From the NCBI GenBank assembly GCA_963281255.1, contig OY725504.1, forward strand, positions 1,364,001-1,428,000: 64,000 nucleotides of DNA, in the 5' to 3' direction. Origin of the DNA: Aphrocallistes beatrix. Taxonomy: Eukaryota > Porifera > Hexactinellida > Sceptrulophora > Aphrocallistidae. Below the pieces are notes generated by a model that had not been told where the DNA came from, did not search any database, and saw nothing but the letters and a program-made list of their open reading frames with translations. Below are positions 11,801 to 23,860 of the stretch, piece by piece. Every line of letters starts with the position of its first letter. Positions within the stretch are counted from its first letter, which is position 1. The translations under genes were made by a program, and so were the position numbers.

Positions 11801-14800
11801 AGAACGCTGAATCTGAAAGAGATGATGTTCATGAGGAAATGGAGTCTCTACAATCTAAAATGTGATTCAGTTTGTGCTAATGAAATAATTTCATCTTGAA
11901 ATTCATTAATCTTTTTTTTCTATTAGGACGACAATGCAGGAAGAAAAGAGGAAGATTGAAAGCAAATTTAGTGATATGGAAGCTGAGTTAGATGATGAGA
12001 GAAATGCTGCTGAGGAATCGGAAGATAAAGCGAGGAAACTTCAAACACAGGTAGAATTTAATGTCCTTAAGATATTGTCCAATTAATCCAGTGAAAGAAC
12101 GATCCCAGGATTAGATGAACATATATGGTTCTTTGTTTAATTTTCTTGTTTGATGTGTCTGATTTTGTAATATTTTCTAGATGGATTCTTTTTCTATTGA
12201 GGTGGGCAATCTTCAAAATCAAAATCAGAAAGCCGAGGCTCAAAAGACATCACTTGAGAAACAAGTAAATTTAATATTCTTAAATTACCTTTATATTTGT
12301 GGATGCTGTTTAAAAAGTTCCTATATCCACCATCCACGTTATCTTAAACATTTAAATCACAGGATCTCATAGCCGTTCTCGTATAAGAATGATTTCTTGG
12401 CACACATCGAAAAATAACTTTCGATTGTAATCTACTGTAGTATAAAGCGATTTGCTTACTTAGATGATTTTCATTATGTGTCACGCAAAGACACTGCGAT
12501 CTTATACATTCTTATTTGGTACCTGCTTCTTTCCATGGACGTCAGTTCATGTGTAATAGCACAGGTTTTTATTTAAAGTATGGTATATCTCTTATAATGG
12601 CGAGTTATCCCTGGAAATTGAAACTATGACGTCATAATTCGGTGATAACATTTTTGTGAACTTGCTCGGGTCAGTGACTAAATATTCCGGTATGTCAAAA
12701 TCAGCTTTCTGCGACTGGCAGTTTCTGCAGCAATTTCGTATGCTACTACATTAATATGTATGCGTATATGCGAAGAAATATAAATCGAGTTTTATATATG
12801 GATTTATGAAAGATTTAATTATAAATGGGGATAGAGACACGACTCCCTGTCCTCCCTAATTCCCCCGCTTATGGGTATTTCAAAAATTATGTATATCACC
12901 ATCAAACTAATAGTAATAATCTATGGTTGCCGTGTATTTCAGAATTCAGTTACTTATGGCATAAGTGAGCACCAAGCTAGAAATCTGATCATGTTTCTTA
13001 TCTATTACTAATATATTATACGCGTATATCGCGTGGATTAATCATTTTTTGGAATTAATGGATTACAAGTGATGAAGTGAAATTTAAAAACTTAATCAAC
13101 GAATGTCACAGCAGCTTACCATAATGACGTGATCATCAAGATATGATTATACTTTAAAAATCAAAATTTGATATTAATATATTTTAAAACGACTTTTACT
13201 TACTCATGCTAGCTAAATATGTTTATCTTTTAGATTTTTATAATATATCTAATTATTTGTTGATTTACGTAGGTAAAAGAATTGAGATCTCGGCTTGATG
13301 ATGCTGAAACAGAATCGGGTCGGAAATATAAAGCTAAAGTTTCTTCTCTTGATTCCAGGATAATCGCATTGGAAGAACAACTGGATACTGCCGTCAAGTA
13401 AGCGATTCAAGATTTTAGTTATTTGTTTTTCTAATTTGTGAATTATTTCCGTTTATAGATAGTTAATCCATCGGTGATCGGTCTGGAATGAACGCCTGTA
13501 ATTGATAGAAAATATAGGGTTTGCAATTAATCAAATAATATTTCAATTCGAAATTTTGCCAAAGTGCACAAATTGAAAATTGATTGAAAAAGGCTATTTG
13601 GACAGGATAATATGCTAAAATTTGTAGTTTACTAACAAAACCCCCAAAAGTTCTCACCTAAAAAGCCCACTTTTCAGTAATTCAATAATTTGCATTACCA
13701 TTTTTTTTTGTAAATTTTTTTTTGCAAAATTTCCAAATCCAAAGACTTCTATACTAGTCATCATAACTCAACGAGTTTTCACAATTTTTTGCCAATCGAC
13801 GTATAATCGTATTTTTAGATGAGTATTTCAAAATTGATACGAGACCGTTTTGCGAGTTATGCCCTTTTGAAGTTAGCCAAAAAATTAGCCTGAAATTTGG
13901 GAATCTTAACGTTAAAACGCCATAACTCGCAAAAACGTTTTTTTTCGCAATTCCAATACGGTGTCATTGGTTAATACAGTTGAACTAGATGATTCAAGCC
14001 ATTAAATTATGACACCTCTTCAAATATTGATAAGGAGAGTGATGAATTTAATAATCAGTCCATATGCTGTGTATGTTTACAGGTGAGAGAATCCACAATG
14101 CTGTTCTATCTATATAGACACGCTAGATGCTGTCTTGAATATTGCGAACAATTTGGAAATTTATGCCCAAATGCGCATTTGCCCTTGTTCATCATTGCAA
14201 TTTTATTCTTACAATCAATCTTAGTTAACCAATTGTAAACATTATTTGATCAATTAAATACTTCGGTCATTCAAATTTCTGATCAGATTTGAATTTAAGA
14301 AGTTAATTATAATGGAAATTTTCAATTTACTCTTTAATTAAATTCCTAGTAGATCAACTTTCGACTTATATAATAGTTTGTTGTAATGACGTATTTATTG
14401 AGACCACTTTTAATTAAAAAATTGAAAATTTTCGAGGTTGATACGTCGTATAAGCAAAATCTTCATGATTATGTAGCATTTTGAGATTTTCACTTCGCTA
14501 TAAGTACGTAGAAATCAATTCAACATTAGCAAGTCTATATTCAAATCAAAGGTAGATCGCGACGTCCTCTAAAATCTATTTCACTCCTAATTATATCAGA
14601 CATTCCCTTTGACTTATTGAGGTTGAAAATTTGCATTATCATAAAATTTAATGTTAAAGATACACCAAATGTTGGCAAGCCTCGAAGCACGCTAATGCAT
14701 ATAAACAAAGAGTAAAATTTTCGAAATTGTAATCCTACACATCCGAGTATTATACAGCCCTCCAGAGATAGTCCTGTTGCATGATATTTCTACTACCATG

Positions 14801-17800
14801 ATATTCTTACTCCCTTTAATAGATGGACCATGGATGATATTAATCCATGATATATCTACTACCGTTATTTTCTTAATGCCAAGTTATCGCAATTAAAATT
14901 AGCTGTGAAATGCCTTCGATTCAAACAGAGAAAACTGTTTCACTGCACAACCAGACCTCAGTAGCAGTTCGTATTCTCTTAGTAACCGGTGTTGATCGAC
15001 TCTAAATAGTTAAATGATTTTAAATTATGTTATTAGACATTTTGATTAAACACAATGAACATAATTACCTCTCTAATCTAGAGTAATATTTTCAGGTACG
15101 ATGGAGCGGGTATTTCATGATCTTTCTCCAACCATTGTTTGTAGGTGACTTTCTGTCACCTATGATCATTCAAAAGGCCCCTTGTATATAGGGTCTTTGT
15201 CCCTGGAATTTTTTTACTTTAGCCTTGTCTAAGGCCAATGATTAATTAATGAGCCTAGGCGCCCTTTGGGCGCCTAGGCTCATTAATTAATTATAAGGTA
15301 GATAACATCACTAAATACATATTTCTTACTGTTATAATCGATATCGCTTGAAAAGTCACCAAGTAGTCAATTTTTAAAATTTTTGATACTTAATGATAAA
15401 GTCATAACAGAGTAATGAGTCATCATTTTTTGATGATAATTGTATCATATGTGAGATATATTAATATACACATTCAATTAAATTTCAGCCTTCTATCACC
15501 TAAATTGGCAGAGTTATAGTCGAAAAACTGAAATTTCTAATTATTATAAAGGTGACAAAGACGTCATAATTCCATGATGAGTCGACATTTTCGTCTGAGG
15601 TCTGAACTTAGTGGAGCCATAGCCAAAAGACTCCCACATGCCAAAAATCAGCTTTCTATGCCTGGCAGTTTCTTCAATCAATTCGTTACAGATATATATA
15701 TCCATACACAAACATTAATCGAGTTATAATAGTAGGGAATCTACCTTGATAATGTTGAACGATCTTTGGAACACCATAAATGAGATAGATCCGTAAGAGC
15801 ATCTCTCACGGATTTAGTGCTTTTGCACAGTACGAATTTCATCCAATACAATTGCTAAAAGTATTTATTCTCCATTTTCTCATATTATCAGCAGAAAATG
15901 CTGTTTTCCCTCAGTTATAAATATCTCTCCATAATGCCACTCAACCACCCCCCTTCGTTCATAAATGCCCTTTTCACTCTCAATTTTCTACTCTTCTCTA
16001 AAGAAAATGCTACTTTTCCCTCAGTTCTTATAAATATCTCTTCCGAAATGCCACTCAATGATATAGTACATAAAATCTATTCGAACTAATGATAGTACAT
16101 TGAAAATCCATTGGAACTAATTACAGTACTTTGAAAATCCATTCGATTTAATGACAGTTCATAAAATTTTAACTAATGACAACATCAAAATTCGAACTAA
16201 TGTAGTGTCTCCGTAGCTACAGGCTATATATAGCGAGACATTTAGGTTTATTTTGATTATTCTCCCTTGTGTATCTATTATAGTCAGGTTTCATTATTTA
16301 TGTATATTGCTATAGTTTGGGCACACTTAATACAATAATTTTAAGTGCTTCCTATACAGCATTTTTAAGCCAAGTCAGCAGAATTCTATTATTAATAAAT
16401 AGATTCCTGTGGCAACGGGGCTATTTAATCCAATTTTAATTTTAGTACAACTTAATATATATTAATTGAGGTGTTGTCTCATGTGGTTAGTTATAAATTA
16501 ATTTCAGCTCCTGCTTTAGCAAGTTTTACAGAATCAATTGCAAAACTGAAATTTGGTAACTTTTAATCCTTTTTCAGTGAATATACCATACCTGTTAATT
16601 TATTCTTGTAAGAACATTATAATTACTGATTATAGCAAATGCTATATATGCTTAAGCTCAGCGACGGACTGGGTTACTTAGGCGGCCCTGGCAAATCTCC
16701 CGAGTGGCGGCCCACCGCCCCACCGGACGGACTACTGATCAACCGGCCCACTTGCTCTTCGGGACACCGTGCATTTGCCAGGTATCCCGATGACCCAATC
16801 TGCCCCTGATTAAGCGTTGTGTTTCATCAGCCTCTACGATCTGAAAAAATTCACAAAACTGCGAGGAACAAACTTCTTCGAAAAATATGTTGACATATGT
16901 ATATTATGATTGATCCACAGGTTTTAATCATATATTCGTCCAAAACATTCGGATACTTTGGGGTCTAGGCATGGTAGCGTGGCCCCTGGGTATGCCACTG
17001 CAATACGAACATGTCTGCTATGCGTAAATTATCCAATGCCATGATACTTATAGAATAGCACTCATCTTCTATTACATTTATATCTTTATTAAATTGACAG
17101 AGATAAGAATAATCTTCAGCGACAGATTCGTCGTTGGGATAAAAAAGTTAAAGACGGAGTTGTACAAGCTGATGAAAATAAGCGTGTTGGTCAACAGTAT
17201 AAAGAGCAGGTATACTTTGTCATTCAATTTGGTTTATTTTTAGCCTTTATATACGTATATAATTTACTATCTTTTTGTTTAGTATGAGAAAACCTTAAGT
17301 CGGATGAAAACGAAACAACGACAATTAGAAGATACTGTTAGTTTTTATATCGTAATTATTACTACATACTTTATTTACAATTCACAACGAAATATTTAAG
17401 GTAGTTTTGCAACACTACTAGTACATTACATATATTTGATAATTTTTCGTATTTAGTATTGACAGCATAATGTATAAATTGTAGCGTTATAATGTTAGTA
17501 AAATATTGGTTAGCACTTAGCACAATTTGTCATTTTTACGAAATAAAAATTTCCACTTGGATATTCAAATTCATACTTACCAACCCTCCAGGGATCCCTG
17601 GATTATCCAGGGAAATGACTTATGATCCAGAGATCCAGGGATTTTGAGCGTTTAACTAGCCTAAAATAATTTCCATTATTGTAACATAGTTTACAGAATT
17701 TATCGAAAAATCTTATGTTTCCTCATTATTTAGCAAGTCTTCAGGAATCCAGGAAAATTTCATAGATCACGAGTTTCGAAAATTGTTCTAGAATGTTGAT

Positions 17801-20800
17801 CAAGTGATTATTTAACGCGTTAGATGACATTATATACGATGTACCTTTCCCTAGATCGCTTACTTGTCCATTTGGAAATCTTTCATTACATATATTCGGC
17901 CTTTATTTAAAATTTAGGGAATTCCCTGGATATCCAAGGATTTCCCTGGATCACGAATTTCGAAATTTATGTCTATTGATTCATGCCAATTTAGTCATTA
18001 AAATTAAAAATATGATAACATCCAGGGATTGACCATTGAAATCCAGGGATTTCACTCTTAAAATCCAGGGAAATTTTAAAGAGGGATTGATAAGTATGCA
18101 AATTGGTCACATATATTTAGTGTGTCGATATCAAGGAACATAGCCTACTTAATATACGGCTATATATGTCACCGAGAAGGCCATAAAACGAAGAGGCCAG
18201 TTTTAACAGAGTGAAAATTTAATTAGACCGATAAATCAAAAACCGCTTCCGATAGACATTTGAAATGTATTACGTATTACCATATACAAACATTATATCA
18301 GAGTATCCAATTCCGATGTTAAAAATTTGAAAAATCCATTCGTACAAATGCAGAACTTACAAAAATCAATTCGGACAAATGCAGAACTTACAAAAATCAA
18401 TTCGGACAAGTGCAGATCTTACAAAAATCAATTTGGGCAAATGCAGAACTTACAAAAATCAATTTGGGCAAATGCAGAACTTACAAAAATCCATTCGGAC
18501 AAATGCAGAACATACAAAACTCCATTCCGACAAATGCAGAACATACAAAACTCCATTCCGACAAATGCAGAACTTACAAATATTAGTAAGAAATTCGGAC
18601 AAATGCATGCGCCCCGATTTTATCACGATATATAGAGAAGTAATGAGATGTGACAAAATCCTAGATAACTCAGAAAATATTGAAAATAAACATGTGAATA
18701 GTATCATTCGCATATAGGAAGTAATAGTTTACAGATTAAATGGTACAGTCAGGGTCGCTTATTATGAATCCGCTTAATTGAACATTCATTTATTATGAAC
18801 TAACCTCCTGGTGCGAATTCCTTTTTTTAGATAGGATTTGTATTGAATCAAGTTCGCTTAACATGAAGTATCTCTATTATGAACAGATTTTTTGGTCCCC
18901 TGGTGGTTCACAATAAACGACCCCCACTGTATAATTTCTTAGTGTCAACGATCTATACTTTTCGATTTGCGGGCTACAGCTTTAGCTGTTAAAAAATAAC
19001 AGCACTCACCTGGCTTTGGGGCCGCTCATTTGATGCTCTGTTCCTTAGATCCGTGAGATTCTTATTCTACATCACCATGGATAGTTTAACTTTTGTAGTG
19101 TAGAATTAACTTGACAACCATCAAATTGTGGGATGCGAGACAATTTACTATGGTAAGACCTCATATGGACCATGGATGAATTTTATTTTGCATATATGGT
19201 CCATATGGAGTTTACCATAGTAAAATGTGTCGTGTGCCACAATTTGGTGGCGATGTTTATCAAGTTACGATGAAACCGACTGAACCACAAGGCCATTTGA
19301 GTAAGCGAAACAAAATCTCACGATTCTACGGATAATCTAAGAATTCTACGCTACATAACCTTACATGGTTATGTAGTGTAAGAATCTTAGGAATCTACGC
19401 AACAGCTCTGCAAAAATTACTATTGGTCAGGAATTTTGAAGTAAACCCCCCTCCTCTATGCTATAGAGGTGAAAGCGGAATATGTCTTACGAAAATATCG
19501 GAAAATGTCCCACAAACAATGTAGGAATATGTCTTCACAAGGTTGAAACCGCTTCAACCAAATACCAATTTAACCGAATAATGGTCAAACCGAATAATTT
19601 GGTTAATCGAATAATTTGGTTAATCGAGTAATTTGGTTAACCGAATAATTTGGTTAACGGAATAAATTTTGACAAATACTGTACAGGGTGGCTCATAAGT
19701 TCTGATACAAGCTTCGTTAAGTATAAAATGTCTTATACTCAATCTTAGTTATTATGGGCTTTAGAGATTGTAATTCGAATATTTTCAATGATTTTAAAAG
19801 ATTTTTCGAGTATAAGACCTGGAACTGTGTTGGGAAAAATGTGTCCTGGCACGCAGCGAAAATCGAGAATCAATGTCACTGCTTCTGTAAAAAATGTCTT
19901 AATAATTGATGTTCTATGACGATTTAGCACCAGATACATTTCATTCACCATGTAAATATTTCATAAATCCATTGAATTCATTATTTCACGAGATCAAATT
20001 AGGTACATTTTGCAAAATCACCCACAATTGCATTTTTTTTCACATCACCAAAAATCTTATCCAAATGGCTCTCAATATGTACTGATATAAATATCTTATA
20101 TTTCTACAAATTTAGAGTGTTCGAGGAAAATATGAGAGCCAATTTTTCCTAGAATTTGAAGACTCTAGAAAGATCATTTGAAAGCAGTGGGCCCTGATTC
20201 TCGATTTTCGCTGCGTGCTAGGACTAATTTTTCCCCCATAAAAATCACCATACAAAACCCAGTTCCAGGTCTTAGACTCGAAAAATCTTTTAAAATCATT
20301 GAAAATATTCGAATTACAATCTCTAAAGATCATAATAACTAAGATTGTTTGAGTATAAGAAATTTTATACCTAAGCAAGCTTGTCACAGAACTTATGAGC
20401 CACCCTATAATGTATATTCATATTGTTGTAAGACACGTTTGAATAAGATCTAGTATGGATATCTAATCTAAATGTAAGGAATAAATAATTTTTCATATAA
20501 AAGTAGCTTCTCTGCTAGAAGGATAAAGTTTAGTCGAAAAATTATTCGATTGACCAAATTATTTGTTTGACCAAATTATTCTGTTACAACGAAATTATTT
20601 GGTTTTCAACCGAATACCAAATAATCATATTTGGTTACAAACCGAATATCAACTATTTGCAAATATTATTTGGTTAAACCAAATAATCAACTATTCGGTT
20701 GCAACCCTGGCCCTACAACAACTCCGGAAATATGTCCTACATATTTAGTGTGTGGCGACCTAGAATAGTATGTAAGAATTGGATATGGTTGCATACATTA

Positions 20801-23800
20801 GTCACAAATTGCTTATACTTAGGGCATTCAATTAGTTCGTAACCCTTGCTTTTACTCATATTGTTTAACCACAATTCTCCCCTATTTGCTTTCAATTATA
20901 TAGCTTATATATTCTTCTAGTAGGAACAATTTAGTTTGATAGAATCGATTGATTAATTTCCAAGTTACGCTTTCATAAAGATTGACTATAGTAACCACAG
21001 AAGAATTTATGGCTTCTAAATCGAGCGAAATTTTACTTGAGCAGAGAGCCTACATCAAAATTCGCTCATTACTCAGCGATACTCCAAAGAATATCCACCA
21101 AGATTTGGTTACCGTATTTGGGGATGAGGCCTGTTCGGAATCGACGGTTAAGAAGTGGAGTCTTCGTTTTCGTGGAGGTAGGGAGTCAATAGAAGATGAC
21201 CCTCGGATGGGACAACCCGTTACTGCTACTACCTCCAACAATATTGCTCTTGTAGCTGAAATGTGTGATTCTGATCCGCATATTACAGTGGAACAGTTAG
21301 CTGGCACCCTGGACTTGTCAACGGGAAGTGTTCATACTATTCTGACAAAGCATCTTGGTATGTCAAAGATTTGTTCACGTTGGGTGCCACATTTCTTAAC
21401 ACAGGCTCAAAAGGAGAACCGATTGAGAATGGCCAAAAACTTGCTGGAAAAATATGAGCATTGCGATGAGAGGCGATTATCTGAAATATGTACCGGGGAT
21501 GAAACTTGGATAAGATATTCAGAACCTCCACGCAAGCAACAGAATAAGGTATGGGTGGCAAAAGGGAGTGCTCTCCCAGGATTACCGAGACCCGATCGCT
21601 GGGCCCCCAAGGTTATGTACACGATTTTTTTTGATGCGTATGGTCCAGTGTGCCAAATCTGTGCCCCAAAGGGGAAAACAATCACTGGCAACTTCTACGC
21701 AACAATAGTTCTTCCTGAGATCCAAAAACATTATTTTAAGCGTCGACCAGCCACCGGACTCAAAGGAATCAAACTTTTGCACGATAATGCCAGACCACAC
21801 AAATCTAAGCAGGTGAAGGAAACAATTGCTTCTATGGGTCTTGAGGAGTTAGAACATCCACCATATAGTCCTGACCTAGCACCCTGCTACTTTTGGCTCT
21901 TCGATGGGCTCAAAAGACATCTAACTGGATCGGTTTTTGAGGAAGATGCACAAATTGAAAGGGCAATTCGTCTATATCTCAGAGACATCCCCCAAGAGGA
22001 GTATAAGAAGACTTTTTTTTAAGTGGATTGAACGTTTAAAGCTGGTAATTGAGCAGAAGGGAGATTACTTTGAACATTTAATGTAGTATTTGATGTTTAG
22101 GTTTCTAAATAATAAAAATAATTGCAGGGTTACGAACTAATTGAATGCCCTAAGTACATGGAGATTCTCAGTACAGTAGTCTTCTTCGGTTCAATTCTGA
22201 AGAATAGGTTATGTGATCCGAAGTATTCATAGTATACCAGTAGAATGAGCACATCTCCGCATTGGAAATGTACAGTAGTGGTTGTAATCACAGATTCCAA
22301 TGGTTAGAAAGATGAATCAAAATGCAAAATTCCATAAATATAGTCAATTTAGTCTAAATCCTAAAAAATGTTCGTCTTAAAACTTTCTAACAATTCCCTT
22401 ACAAAATTACTTGCCACACCTATTCCAAAGAACTTTTGTATTATATGATGGGTATGCAAACTTTTTTCCGAGGGAGCCGCATTCTTACAGTAAAATTCTA
22501 AAAGGGTCAGGATCTTACGACTTTGAGTGTATGTATAAACCACTACTGTGAACTCCCGTTATAACGAAGCCTTCGGGATCTTGATTTTACTTTCTTATAT
22601 AAGAAATTTCGTTATAACTGAAATGATTTGCATTGCCAATGCGACAGTCGGACCAGAATGATATCTTTTTTATCAGAAGTAGGCAGTTCTCAAAGAATGG
22701 GGGAGGCATCAAGGGGCCACATAAGCAATAGTAATGTCTGGGGGTCTGCCCAGGGAATTTAAATTGGGAATTATAGGTGTCCAAACAGTATCATGCTGCT
22801 ATCCTAGAGCTTGGGTAGAATTAATAAATCCATAATACTTTCTAAAACTGAAATTTATAAGTTTAAACTTTAATGAGAACTGTGCAGCCAATGGACCGGC
22901 TCAAATCCCAAGCTGGCCGTAGTTTACCCACTCCTGCATAGACAAAGAAGTTGCAGTAGACAATAGGAAAGTTAGATAACTTTAAAGTTCCAATTTTATA
23001 TTTTATTACGTAGGAATTCCAGTAGAACTTTTAAGATCCGAGCGAGCCACTAGTGTTGTCCGAAGAGTGTATAAACCTTTTTGAATAATTTTTGCTTTCT
23101 TTTAATGAAACCATGTAGGTATTTAGTAATTCTAGTCCGACATTCTGACTTCCAGCCAGCATTTTTCTTTTTTTATGTATCATTTATAGTTTCCTTATTT
23201 AGGAAGACGAAGTTAATAAATTGAAGAATGATAAACGGCGATTACAGAGGGAGGTAGATGAATTGTCAGACCAGGCAGATAGAGCTCAAAAGCAGTATGA
23301 ATCTCTGCAAGCAAGACAAAGGTACTATGTAGTCTTGTATAGGTGTACGTTATGTTGCTTATTATTACCTTATATATATATGTGAAACCCACTTGTTTCA
23401 TATTGACAAAATAAGATTTCTAGTTTTTTCATTGTTATTTTGTTTTCACCGATTTTTTTCCGGTTACTTCCTAGTAAGAGGAAAAGGATATTCTTAAAAC
23501 GTCTTCCATTTTTTGATTGTGATGAGCTGCTTGTAGTGTTCATACAGGGTTCATATGTACTTGTAGGATGGCATTCCGGGGTTTAAAAATTAACAGGAAG
23601 GAAGAAAATTAATAGAGAGTATACTTATTATCCAAATTAAATTTATGCCCTCTGTTCAAATGCTGCGCAACAAATCAAATAAAGCATGCTTGTGTATTTT
23701 TCAAACTTTATCATATTGGTTCATTTTTTTTAGTTCAAGTCGCCGCACCTCCGGAAAATCATTTTCATCACGTCCAAGTCATTATCGCGGGGACTCTACT

Positions 23801-23860
23801 CTACTGGATGACAATGAGAGCTTAGATGGTGATGACAATGCTTCCGCAACTTCCCATTAA
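8875..23860 (+). CDS. Myosin II heavy chain, C-terminal ten exons (non-muscle/smooth-muscle type tail)
   Basis: Actin motor heavy chain; this part is the rod that dimerises and assembles filaments. Exons: 8875-9087, 9952-10242, 11773-11861, 11927-12050, 12181-12264, 13273-13397, 17101-17209, 17283-17336, 23203-23321, 23734-23860. All junctions have GT/AG and compatible phases, and the sum is 1335 nt, exactly 445 codons including TAA. The first exon contains [14 protein letters not shown] and [16 protein letters not shown], diagnostic of the non-muscle/smooth-muscle rod. Heptad coiled coil continues to about 23321. The last exon is a non-helical tailpiece rich in Ser and Asp ([12 protein letters not shown], then [13 protein letters not shown]), where tail phosphorylation usually occurs. 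Motor, neck and most of the rod are missing and must lie before position 1, since I found no exon in 1-8874. Introns are loaded with mobile elements; one is 5.9 kb. Confidence 0.92.
9210..9785. repeat. Inverted arrays of a CGAAAGGACATCTTGC unit
   Basis: About five degenerate copies of GACATCTTGCCGAAAGGA at 9210-9305 and about six copies of its reverse complement (CCTTTCGGCAAGATGTCC) at 9660-9785 flank a unique centre. The ends are thus inverted repeats built from a tandem unit, a non-autonomous element sitting in a myosin intron. The open frames at 9524-9882 are products of the repeat. Confidence 0.65.
10826..11010. mobile_element. pogo/Tc1-type miniature element, copy 1
   Basis: Terminal inverted repeats CAGTCAGGTTCGCTTATTAT and the matching right end ATAATAAGCGACCCTGACTG, flanked by TA (10824-10825, 11011-11012). 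Internal TTATTATGAAC units are repeated. Same family as 18746-18929 and 62810-62995. No coding capacity. Confidence 0.85.
11013..11772. other. Myosin intron sequence; nothing recognised
   Basis: AT-rich intron between the miniature element and the third visible myosin exon. I see no gene or clear repeat. Confidence 0.4.
12590..12800. repeat. Fragment of repeat family A
   Basis: Contains ATGACGTCATAATTCGGTGA and TCAGCTTTCTGCGACTGGCAG, then TAAATCGAGTTTTA, in the same order as the copy at 2072-2905. It lies in the myosin intron between the fifth and sixth visible exons. Confidence 0.6.
13398..15240. other. Myosin intron (first part); nothing coding seen
   Basis: AT-rich intron sequence. It includes stretches such as CCATAACTCGCAAAAACG near 13920 that look repeat-derived, and two similar CCATGATAT(T/A)TCTACTACC stretches near 14785 and 14845. 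No exon or transposase remains could be read. Confidence 0.35.
15241..15291. repeat. Perfect 24-bp hairpin with a 3-base loop
   Basis: Arm 15241-15264 (ATTAATTAATGAGCCTAGGC then GCCC) is matched perfectly by 15268-15291, separated by TTT. It stands exactly where repeat family A begins at this locus and replaces the GC-rich hairpin stretch present in the longer copy near 2140-2215. Confidence 0.9.
15241..15745. repeat. Repeat family A, partial copy
   Basis: Collinear with 2230-2670: TTAATTATAAGG, GAGTCATCATTTTTTGATGA, GACGTCATAATTCCATGATG, AAAAGACTCCCACATGCC and AATCGAGTTATAATAGTA occur in the same order. It lies within the long myosin intron 13398-17100. Confidence 0.75.
15885..16205. repeat. 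Degenerate tandem repeats
   Basis: A block with TTTTCCCTCAGTT, TATAAATATCTCT and ATGCCACTCAA occurs twice (about 15900 and 16015). It is followed by about four degenerate units of GAACTAATGATAGTACATTG and AAAATCCATT (about 16085-16205). The open frame at 15898-16089 is formed by this repeat and is not a gene. Confidence 0.5.
16659..16808. mobile_element. 150-bp hAT-like miniature element
   Basis: Ends CAGCGACGGACTGGG and CCCAATCTGCCCCTG are imperfect inverted repeats. Flanks CTTAAGCT and ATTAAGCG match at 6 of 8 positions, consistent with an old 8-bp duplication. The interior is GC-rich (GGCGGCCC units), unlike the AT-rich intron around it. Confidence 0.65.
17572..18098. mobile_element. Element built of CCAGGGATTTCCCTGG palindromic units
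   Basis: Ends CATACTTACCAACCCTC and GAGGGATTGATAAGTATG are inverted repeats, flanked by a perfect 6-bp direct repeat CAAATT (17566-17571, 18099-18104). Both ends hold several CCAGGGAT and ATCCCTGG units. No coding capacity. It lies in the 5.9-kb myosin intron. Confidence 0.7.
18337..18608. repeat. Minisatellite, 31-bp unit, about 8.5 copies
   Basis: Unit begins AATTCGGACAAATGCAGAAC and continues TTACAAAAATC. Eight full units run from 18337 to 18584, followed by a broken one. Neighbouring units share the same variants (two with TTTGGGC, two with CATTCCGAC), as expected of stepwise local duplication. The unit is not a multiple of three, so the long frames across it (18327-18635, 18379-18717) are artefacts. 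Confidence 0.9.
18746..18929. mobile_element. pogo/Tc1-type miniature element, copy 2
   Basis: Left end CAGTCAGGGTCGCTTATTAT, right end ending CGACCCCCACTG, flanked by TA (18744-18745, 18930-18931). Internal order is the same as in the copy at 10826. Confidence 0.8.
19050..19335. repeat. Foldback sequence centred on an ATGG(A/T)CCAT core
   Basis: CAAATTGTGGGATGCGAGAC (about 19122), followed by TTTACTATGGTAA, is matched inverted by TTACCATAGTAAA and GTGTCGTGTGCCACAATTTG up to about 19245. Weaker outer arms (GTGAGATTCTTA against TCTCACGATTCT) extend it. No coding capacity. Confidence 0.6.
19538..20709. mobile_element. Element built of AACCAAATAATTTGGTTAA units, interrupted by another insertion
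   Basis: Ends CAAGGTTGAAACCG and CGGTTGCAACCCTG are inverted repeats. About five units of GGTTAATCGAATAATTT lie inside the left end (19575-19670) and several ACCAAATTATT or CAAATAATC units inside the right end (20540-20700). The interior is occupied by the foldback element 19684-20407, a nested insertion. Confidence 0.65.
19684..20407. mobile_element. 724-bp foldback element with long inverted repeats
   Basis: Arms of about 200 bp beginning CAGGGTGGCTCATAAGTTCTG on the left and ending CAGAACTTATGAGCCACCCTA on the right, flanked by TA (19682-19683, 20408-20409). The frames 19745-19951 and 20112-20387 are mirror images in the two arms, not genes. A Tc1/mariner-type non-autonomous element is likely. 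Confidence 0.8.
20818..22154 (+). mobile_element. mariner transposon, full length, well preserved
   Basis: TIRs start CTTAGGGCATTCAATTAGTT and are identical for 29 bases at both ends, flanked by TA (20816-20817, 22155-22156). The length (1337 bp) is typical. Identical ends suggest recent arrival compared with the other elements here. It lies in the 5.9-kb myosin intron, on the myosin strand. Confidence 0.93.
20982..22022 (+). pseudogene. mariner transposase, almost intact but catalytically dead
   Basis: Cut-and-paste transposase of the SETMAR-like mariner type. The N-terminal half has two helix-turn-helix regions (about 20-60 and 85-130); TGDETW supplies catalytic Asp173 and LLHDNARPH Asp268. 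The third catalytic residue should be an Asp 34 residues later, in the APCDFWLF position; here the sequence is APCYFWLF, so it is Tyr303 (TAC). A run of eight T near 22013-22020 has one base too many: the 346-aa frame stops at TAA, whereas the frame with one T fewer continues to about 22086. The run-length change could be a sequencing error; the Tyr codon is less likely to be. Confidence 0.92.
22155..23202. other. Remainder of the 5.9-kb myosin intron
   Basis: AT-rich intron without a gene. AACTCCCGTTATAACGAAGCC near 22552 and the inverted AAATTTCGTTATAACTG near 22606 look like the end of another small Tc1/pogo-type element, but I could not find a matching second end. Confidence 0.35.

Noticed and set aside
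12181-12372. A 63-aa gene starting at 12181
   Set aside because: It is a myosin exon (12181-12264) reading on into the intron; the ATG is an internal codon.
18337-18608. Possible CRISPR-like array
   Set aside because: Units are contiguous 31-bp copies without spacers, in an animal-type intron; a minisatellite.
18327-18717. Two overlapping plus-strand frames and one minus-strand frame of 84-112 aa
   Set aside because: They are formed by the 31-bp minisatellite, whose unit length is not a multiple of three and which lacks stops in several frames.
19745-20387. Two minus-strand frames of 68 and 91 aa with similar peptides
   Set aside because: They lie in the two inverted arms of one foldback element and mirror each other.
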